From: Metallyticus violacea
Lineage: Eukaryota; Arthropoda; Insecta; Mantodea; Metallyticidae
Assembly: GCA_030762175.1 (NCBI GenBank)
Contig: CM060842.1
Location: 45,540,001 to 45,604,000, forward strand
DNA: 64,000 nucleotides
Direction: 5' to 3'
The notes beneath the pieces are model-generated. The model did not search any database, was not told the origin of the DNA, and saw nothing but the letters and a program-made list of their open reading frames with translations. The translations under genes were made by a program, and so were the position numbers. This document shows positions 58,718 to 64,000 of the stretch, in pieces (position 1 is the first letter of the stretch; every line of letters begins with the position of its first letter).

Positions 58718-59310
58718 TACTTAACTGCTTCACCACATCTATTGAAATAATCCCTTTAGCGTCCCAGAAGAACATGGCCATGACTTCATAGGCTGAGGAT
58801 GTTGTTTTGAAATTTATTTATTGTTGTTTATTCCCCGAGGAGGAGTGTTGTGATATCAGTCCATGGATTTCTTTTGATCTCAGACTCAAAGTGAAGCTAG
58901 ACAAGAAATCGACGCCTTTCGCTTCGTAAGAGCAAGCAACTGTGAAATAATTGTCGTTCTGTGTTTCTTGTGAACGGCAATAGGCTTCGAGAGATCCATT
59001 AAGTACAAATATTTTAATATTCTAACTGGTGGATAATTGTATTGGCATTACTTACAAGAGATATCAAGTTGAACAATGATTTGTTTGGTTATTGTTCACC
59101 GATCATAACGGGTAAGGATGTCGACAATTTCTATTATTGCAGTGTGCGGCCGCCCGTAGTGTGGATGGTCAAAGAAACCGCCTTGACCTTCTCATGATTA
59201 TGACAGCCTTTTCGCAAAGCGAATACTTTAATCTTCTGCTGCAACTTCTCTTTACGCGTTCTTGAACGTCTCTGAATGTTGGTGATGGTCTTGTGCTCTG
59301 ACCTCGGCTT
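58718..59310 (-). pseudogene. Mariner transposase, N-terminal/core part (split)
   Basis: Minus strand from about 59290: pieces of the DNA-binding half (GRPHTAIIEIVDILTRYDR near 59155-59100, the GRP linker and following helix), then SLRSKEIHGLISQ near 58880 (HY-x-x-E-x-K-x-x-S-x-x-W region), then FKTTSSAYEVMAMFFWDAKG and IISIDVV near 58790-58730. The frame is broken repeatedly. It continues across the inserted 57139-58713 element at 57134. Confidence 0.78.
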
Positions 59311-59341
59311 TTTTTTGCAAAAGAAATTTATTTGTGATCTT

Positions 59342-59493
59342 AGCCGTGCGTCCCGTGTCGTACATTTACGGCACGAAAAAGAACCTCAAGCCTGAAACAA
59401 TAGGCCTCTGAGCAAAATCGGCCGTTTCACGCCCGGAATTGAATGGGACGCTGATGACCTGAGATGTTAAAGAGCGTCCTTAAATAAAACGAA
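59342..59493 (+). mobile_element. 5'-truncated SINE-B
   Basis: Starts AGCCGTGCGTCCCGTGTCGT and runs to GAGCGTCCTTAAATAAAAC, with a short internal deletion at CAAAATCGGCCG. It abuts the end of the split mariner and lies about 130 bp before a full-length SINE-B of the same orientation. Confidence 0.92.
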
Positions 59494-59625
59494 CCAAAAA
59501 AATATATGTGCGTGCGTGTGTTGTGGTCTTTATTTTAACGAATTTCGAAGTTCTACCCACGAAACGATTTTCGACAAATGTTTTTAAATCTCCATTCATC
59601 CTTCCTACTAGACACCGAATGACAA

Positions 59626-59919
59626 GTCGGTCCTGGTGGTATAGTGGTAACCATACTTGCCTTCTAAACCCAAGGTCGCGGGTTCAAACCCGGCCAGGAT
59701 AGATAGATTTTTTTCGGGCGTAAAAATCCTAAGTATGGCTTCCTTCGGAAGGGAAGTAAAGCCTGGGTCCCGTGTCGTACATTTACGGCACGAAAAAGAA
59801 CCTCAAGTCTGAAATAAGAGGCCTCTGAGCAAATTTGTCGGCCGTTTCACGCTCTGAATTGAATGGGACGCTAATGACCTGAGATGTTAAAGAGCGTCCG
59901 TAAATAAAACATTAAAAAA
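59626..59919 (+). mobile_element. SINE-B, full length (294 bp), clean TSD
   Basis: Best-preserved copy. Head GTCGGTCCTGGTGGTATAGT then GGTAACCATACTTGCCTTCT, B box GCGGGTTCAAACCCGGCC, matching tRNA-Gly(TCC) closely except that the anticodon reads TCT. The body includes CTTCCTTCGGAAGGGAAG, and the end is CCGTAAATAAAACATTAAAA. An exact 12-bp target duplication ACCGAATGACAA is at 59614-59625 and 59920-59931. Copy 1 of the long repeat shows the uninterrupted site at 10542-10555. Confidence 0.96.
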
Positions 59920-59954
59920 ACCGAATGACAATGAAAAAAATGTATAATGTGTAT

Positions 59955-60735
59955 GTGTTAACGCTCTAGGTTCTCAGTTTTTTGCTTTTTCTCAACAAAC
60001 TCCGTTGGTTACTTTAAATTAAATTGATAAAAGTAGCTTCGGAAAATCAGGGTAGTGGGACTATTAGGAGTAGTGTATAGCTAAAAAATGAATGGGGGTA
60101 AAACAAAATTTAAAAATTGCTCTAGCAGCCGGAATTTTAATTTTTTTAAAGGAAACTTGGCATAGGTACCCAATTAAAATAAAATAATGAAAATATTTTT
60201 CTGAAAATCAGTGAAATCACAGTATTAGGAATACAGGGTTTACCTGAAACCCAAAATCGCTGTAGCAGCATCAATATTTGCTTTTTCGCAAAAAAAAAAA
60301 AAAAAAAAAATCGGTATATACCATTTAAATAAAATAAGAAATTACAGTTTTTTAAAATTAGGGAGACCGAGCCATTAGGAGTGGGAGGTATAGCTGAAAA
60401 CCAGTACTTAAAGAATGGGGGTTGAAGCGAAATTTAAAAATCGCTCTAGCGGCCACATTTTTCGTGTTTTCGCAACAAAACTCGGTATAGGCCATTAAAA
60501 TAAAATAGTAATAATGGTTTCTGAAAATCGGTGTAATCAAATCATTAGGAATGGGGTTTACCTGAAATCCAAAATTTAAATATTATTCTAGCGGCACCAC
60601 ATGTGTTTCTTCACATCAAAATTCGGTATATCCCATTTAATTAAAATAATAGTAAATAATAAAAAGTAAGGAAGTCGAAACATTAGGAGTAGGGGTATAC
60701 TTTAAAACCTAAATTTAAAAAGCGCTCTTGCGTTT
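59955..60735 (+). repeat. Degenerate tandem repeat, about 140-bp units
   Basis: A CGCTCTAGCGGCC-like core recurs at about 59961, 60116, 60256, 60441, 60584 and 60721. Each is followed by a TTTTTCGCAACAAAACTCGG-like block, GGTATA, a CATTAAAATAAAATA-like block, then TTAGGAGT(G)GG and GAAA..AAATTTAAAAA. Spacing is 137-185 bp; the longest interval includes a poly(A) run at 60291-60310. Related single cores lie at 11038 and 11172. Confidence 0.82.
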
Positions 60736-61624
60736 TCCTATTGTTTTAAAATAAAAACACAAATTAATTCGGCATAGGTATAAACTGTATTTATAACGAT
60801 GCATGTGTTTTATATTTAACAAAAGCATCGTCGTGAAGATAGCAAATGTGAAAGATTAATCTAATATGTATTTGGGAATTATATTTGCATGTAAGAGCGC
60901 TCTGTAATAACCTTCAGAAAATATTTTCGTTAGATGTTTTTACTACAATAACATTTACATTAAATTTCAGAACCAATAAAAATAGATGAACTTTTTGTTT
61001 GTATATTGCTGATCGTTCATTTGCTTAGTACATTGTAATTGTTTTTAAATATAACATGTTTTTGTTTTATTGAAACTAAGATCTCCTTAAGTACACAATG
61101 TAGCTCGAAACTCCTATTTTAATGAATGTAAAGATGATATCAATGGTAAGTTCATAAATATGGTTACCATTTTAAAAAGTTTAAAAATATCCACGCAGTG
61201 TATCTTTGTCTAACACTGTTCGTGTATTTCATTTAATTAATAGCATGCCATTAATTTTTGTAGTTTAATCTCAACAATAATAATAATAATAATAATGTGG
61301 TTTCTCTTTTGTGATACTTATAGATTGCCAGAATTCTAATTTTGTTTCCCTAATACCACACAGTAATTCTATTACTTATTTCATTTCATTAATTAATAAG
61401 GCGCAATTTGGATTTTATATTAATTTTTAAAGTTGGTCGCTTAGTCTAAACAGTTCCTGCGTGACGGACTTTTTATAACTTATGACGCACATCACTTAGA
61501 GACTCCTATTTAAAAACGAAATCATATTTCTCAAGATAATTCGACAGAGAATAGAGAAGTGTGTTATTGATCGTGCTTCATAATTGGTGTATCACACTCA
61601 ATTGTAGCACGACTTGCTTAAAAA

Positions 61625-61626
<2 letters not shown>

Positions 61627-61690
<64 letters not shown>
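61627..61690. repeat. (GT)n-(AT)n microsatellite
   Basis: About 30 bp of GT then 34 bp of AT, ending exactly where the ITm element 61691-62469 starts. The mixed open frames across it are not genes. Confidence 0.95.
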
Positions 61691-61692
<2 letters not shown>

Positions 61693-62469
61693 GATGTTTC
61701 CGTACTGATGATACAAATATTCAGGGGTGATTTATCAATTTGCAATACGGTATACTCCGGTCGCAAGTTATACGCAAAAGTTGTTTTGGGATAACTATAA
61801 AAGTAGAATAAAAAAATTAGGAATCTTTGCATATGTAATAATTTTATGATACTTGCATAACTTTCACAAGCTGCGAAAACATTTACAATTAGTTGTTCAA
61901 AAGGTGTGACAACTTCTCAATAAGTTCTGTCTTATCCGGTCGAACACCCTGGAGTCATTTTAACGATATCACAAGCAGCAAGGATTCTCGCCAAGAGATC
62001 CTCTTCAATATCTACAGGTGTCTCATAAGCAAAACATTTCACGTGGCTATACGAGAAAAAAGTGAGTCAGGTCAGATGAATAAGTAGGACAGAAACAGGA
62101 CTTCCGTTTCCTATCCACATTTCAGGGATCGTCTGATTGAGATGTTCATAAGCACCGTGTGAAAAGTGGGTCGTGGCGTCATCATGTTGAATTTAAATGT
62201 CCTGACAAACAAGTGGAATATGCTCTAATAAATTTTAAAACTCAAGTCATCTGCATTGTATTAATGGAGTTTCTTTCCCAACCTCATGATATCGCTTACA
62301 TATTTTCCTAGTTGCCTACCCTTATACTCTACCTCCTACATCTTAAGGAAAACGACTTTGGCTTATAACTTGCGATTGATACGTTTCAGGACCGAATTTT
62401 CCTATCTCAAATAGATACACTTGTCCTTCTCCATCGTCTCTGAGAGTGTATCATCACGGAAACTCCAGG
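61691..62469 (-). mobile_element. ITm element with long TIRs, internally deleted
   Basis: The ends are inverted repeats of about 110 bp with indels: TTTCCGT..GATGATAC near 61697-61714 and its complement GTATCATCACGGAAA at 62449-62463; also CGCAAGTTATA near 61761 and TATAACTTGCG near 62361. TATATA flanks both ends. On the minus strand the codons read FSHGAYEHLNQTIPEMWIG (about 62165-62105), then SHVKCFAYETPVDIEEDLLA and RILAACDIVKMTPG (62050-61950), the second-aspartate-to-C-terminal part. The N-terminal half and first aspartate are gone. Confidence 0.86.
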
Positions 62470-62785
62470 TATATACAGGGTGTTAATGAACTACATCGAA
62501 ATAATTTCAGAGAGTGTAGAGACGTCATATACAAGCAATTTGAGATGGCAGTGTATGGTCCATAACCAAACACATTAAACATTTTTGCATCATATGCTGA
62601 TAAGTCGGTTTTTAAAGCCAAGCCGGGTGAAAAATTGGATTAGAATGTCTTCATAACTGCTTTGCGGGCACAGAAATATTGATTTTCCAAAGCTCGTTAT
62701 CAGCGTTTTCAATATTTAGTGGCATAAAACTCCCTCAAATCTCGAACTAATCATGTGACAGTGCGACACTGATAACTGTCTTGTA
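62470..62785. other. Possible second ITm terminus, otherwise unassigned
   Basis: TATATACAGGGTGTTAATGA at 62471 looks like the start of another ITm or MITE element, but no transposase codons or matching inverted end were found. Confidence 0.35.
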
Positions 62786-63240
62786 TTACGTAGCCTACTC
62801 TAGAGAGAGTTCTTTAACTGCTTGTGAGACGTAATGCGTAACGTAAAAACTGATGGCGGATTCAATTTTTGTTCTGTAGTTGAATGTTTTATTTATGTAT
62901 TTATTTTATTTATTTAATATGAAGTGCTACGATATGTATACTAAAGAATTATGAATGAAATTTACTTAATGCTTTCAAGCTTTACTCTCTCTCTCTCTCT
63001 CTCTCTCAACAATGAGTGTATTACCAACATGCAATGACTAATAAGCTTACTACTAACATGATGCCTAAAACTTAATTTACCTAACAAATACTTAAATGCC
63101 TTCTTGAATTATTGTAGCCCACTCTAGAGCGAGCTCTAATTGCTTGTGTGGCATAATAACGCAAAAGCTGATGATCCGCATGCCATTTTAAAGTGCTACG
63201 TTACGCACGGTAAAGAATTATGAATGAAAGTTAGATAACT
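62786..63240. repeat. Direct duplication, offset about 270-324 bp, with (CT)n
   Basis: GTAGCC(T/C)ACTCTAGAG(A/C)GAG(T/C)TCT and AACTGCTTGTG/AATTGCTTGTG at about 62790 and 63114; AAGTGCTACG and TAAAGAATTATGAATGAAA at about 62922/62942 and 63191/63211. A (CT)n run lies at 62984-63007 in the first unit. Confidence 0.8.
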
Positions 63241-64000
63241 TTTAAATATACACACCCGACTCTAAGATTACCCATAATTCTAATTTTGGTAAGCAAGGAT
63301 TTTAATTATAAGAATTGATACGCTAAGTGTATAAATTGAAATACCCACTTAAAACGTTGGCTAAACGCTGTATTATTAGCGCTTAGTCAGAAAACGGGGG
63401 GGGGGGGGAGTGATGGAGACTCGACCTCGGAAAAAAAAAGAAAAAGAAATGATCACCTATTACTGAAAGTTAATGGCATAACCATGGCGTCAGAGTTATA
63501 CGTTCAGAATCTCCCTTCGTTATCGTGTGTTATTCTTTCTTATTTAGCCAGTAGCGTACTGGCGCGAAACTTGTAGCCATTGCTTCGAAATTTGAATAGA
63601 GAGGTCATAAGTTATAAGTCTCAAATTGATTTTATATACCATATTTCTACGCTCCAAAATCATTTCGGTGTAGTTCATTGGCATTCTGCCCCATGTTACG
63701 GTTTGGACAGTTTTGTTCATATATACATTCATAATCGAGTGGCTAAATATACGTAGTAATCCTATAAAAAGTTATCAGTCACACACTCAAGCAAGAGAAA
63801 TTATGGAATATAGTTTCTTGACCTGCATTTTGGTATTATTCCCATGCCTGTGGATATGAACGCCAGCACTACTCAATTTATAAAACCAAAAGTTTCTGCT
63901 GTTCCAACTGCAAACATGCTGTTCAAGTGCAATATCTTTCTGCCCAATGAACTACTTAAAATACGATTGCTGGGCTTTATTCCTCCAAGACAGCTTACAT
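63241..64000. other. Gene-free end of window
   Basis: Includes a G13 run near 63396 and an unsupported minus-strand frame 63544-63732. Confidence 0.5.

Larger units (their letters stand above)
59585..61480 (+). repeat. Long dispersed repeat, copy 2
   Basis: Same-strand partner of 10520-13460. It contains the full SINE-B 59626-59919 (absent from the equivalent site in copy 1), then a degenerate tandem of about 140-bp units (59955-60735), then a unique right part (60736-61480) aligned with 12945-13460. No credible coding frame. Identity of the repeat class is unknown. Confidence 0.82.

Noticed and set aside
59626..59700. A functional tRNA-Gly gene
   Set aside because: The anticodon is changed to TCT, the sequence continues into the common SINE-B body, and many related copies exist.
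61561..61832. Open frames with Val/Cys and Ile/Tyr runs
   Set aside because: They are products of the GT/AT microsatellite joined to ITm sequence.

Overview
This window looks like intergenic or deep-intronic DNA from a large, AT-rich, repeat-dense insect genome. No complete protein gene is visible. The longest open frame is about 160 codons and looks like chance. The content is decayed IS630-Tc1-mariner (ITm) DNA transposons, 3' ends of non-LTR retrotransposons (LINEs), several tRNA-derived SINE families, microsatellites, minisatellites and poly(A)/poly(T) tracts. There are no operons, Shine-Dalgarno sites, rRNA genes or CRISPR arrays. The mix suggests a hemimetabolous insect such as a cockroach or termite. 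That placement is inference from general familiarity with such repeats and was not tested by any search.

Layout. 1-7.7 kb: AT-rich unique DNA with a 30-bp minisatellite, a trinucleotide microsatellite and two SINE relics. 7.7-9.3 kb: two mariner relics, one nearly full length. 10.5-13.5 kb: first copy of a long non-coding repeat whose second copy lies at 59.6-61.5 kb; it holds a perfect 59-bp inverted repeat and a SINE-B carrying a nested SINE-A. 17-26.7 kb: five ITm relics, a LINE tail, SINE-B and SINE-C. 27.5-31 kb: two LINE 3' ends in opposite orientation, two adjacent SINE-A copies, SINE-D, and the one stretch that resembles a real host exon (28357-28489). 33-39 kb: two more ITm relics. 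42-48.2 kb: SINE-B, a GC-rich patch, a mariner fragment, a near-perfect 62-bp hairpin and further tRNA-like repeats. 51.7-53.5 kb: two LINE 3' ends around an ITm fragment. 56-62.5 kb: a nested complex (mariner split by another ITm element that is itself split by a SINE-B 3' fragment), two more SINE-B copies, the second long-repeat copy and an ITm element with long terminal inverted repeats.

How the parts relate. SINE-B is the best-defined family. It is about 295 bp, has a head resembling tRNA-Gly(TCC), and at least four copies (one nested-into) have recognisable target-site duplications. Its insertions, together with the split mariner, give a relative order of events. All transposase reading frames carry stops, frameshifts or internal deletions, so none is expected to make active enzyme. 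I do not see a convincing new biological system. The items most worth following are the isolated exon candidate, the 20-bp SINE-B insertion with target duplication, the nested ITm complex, the two matching internally deleted ITm copies, and the palindromes at 10.6 and 46.4 kb.
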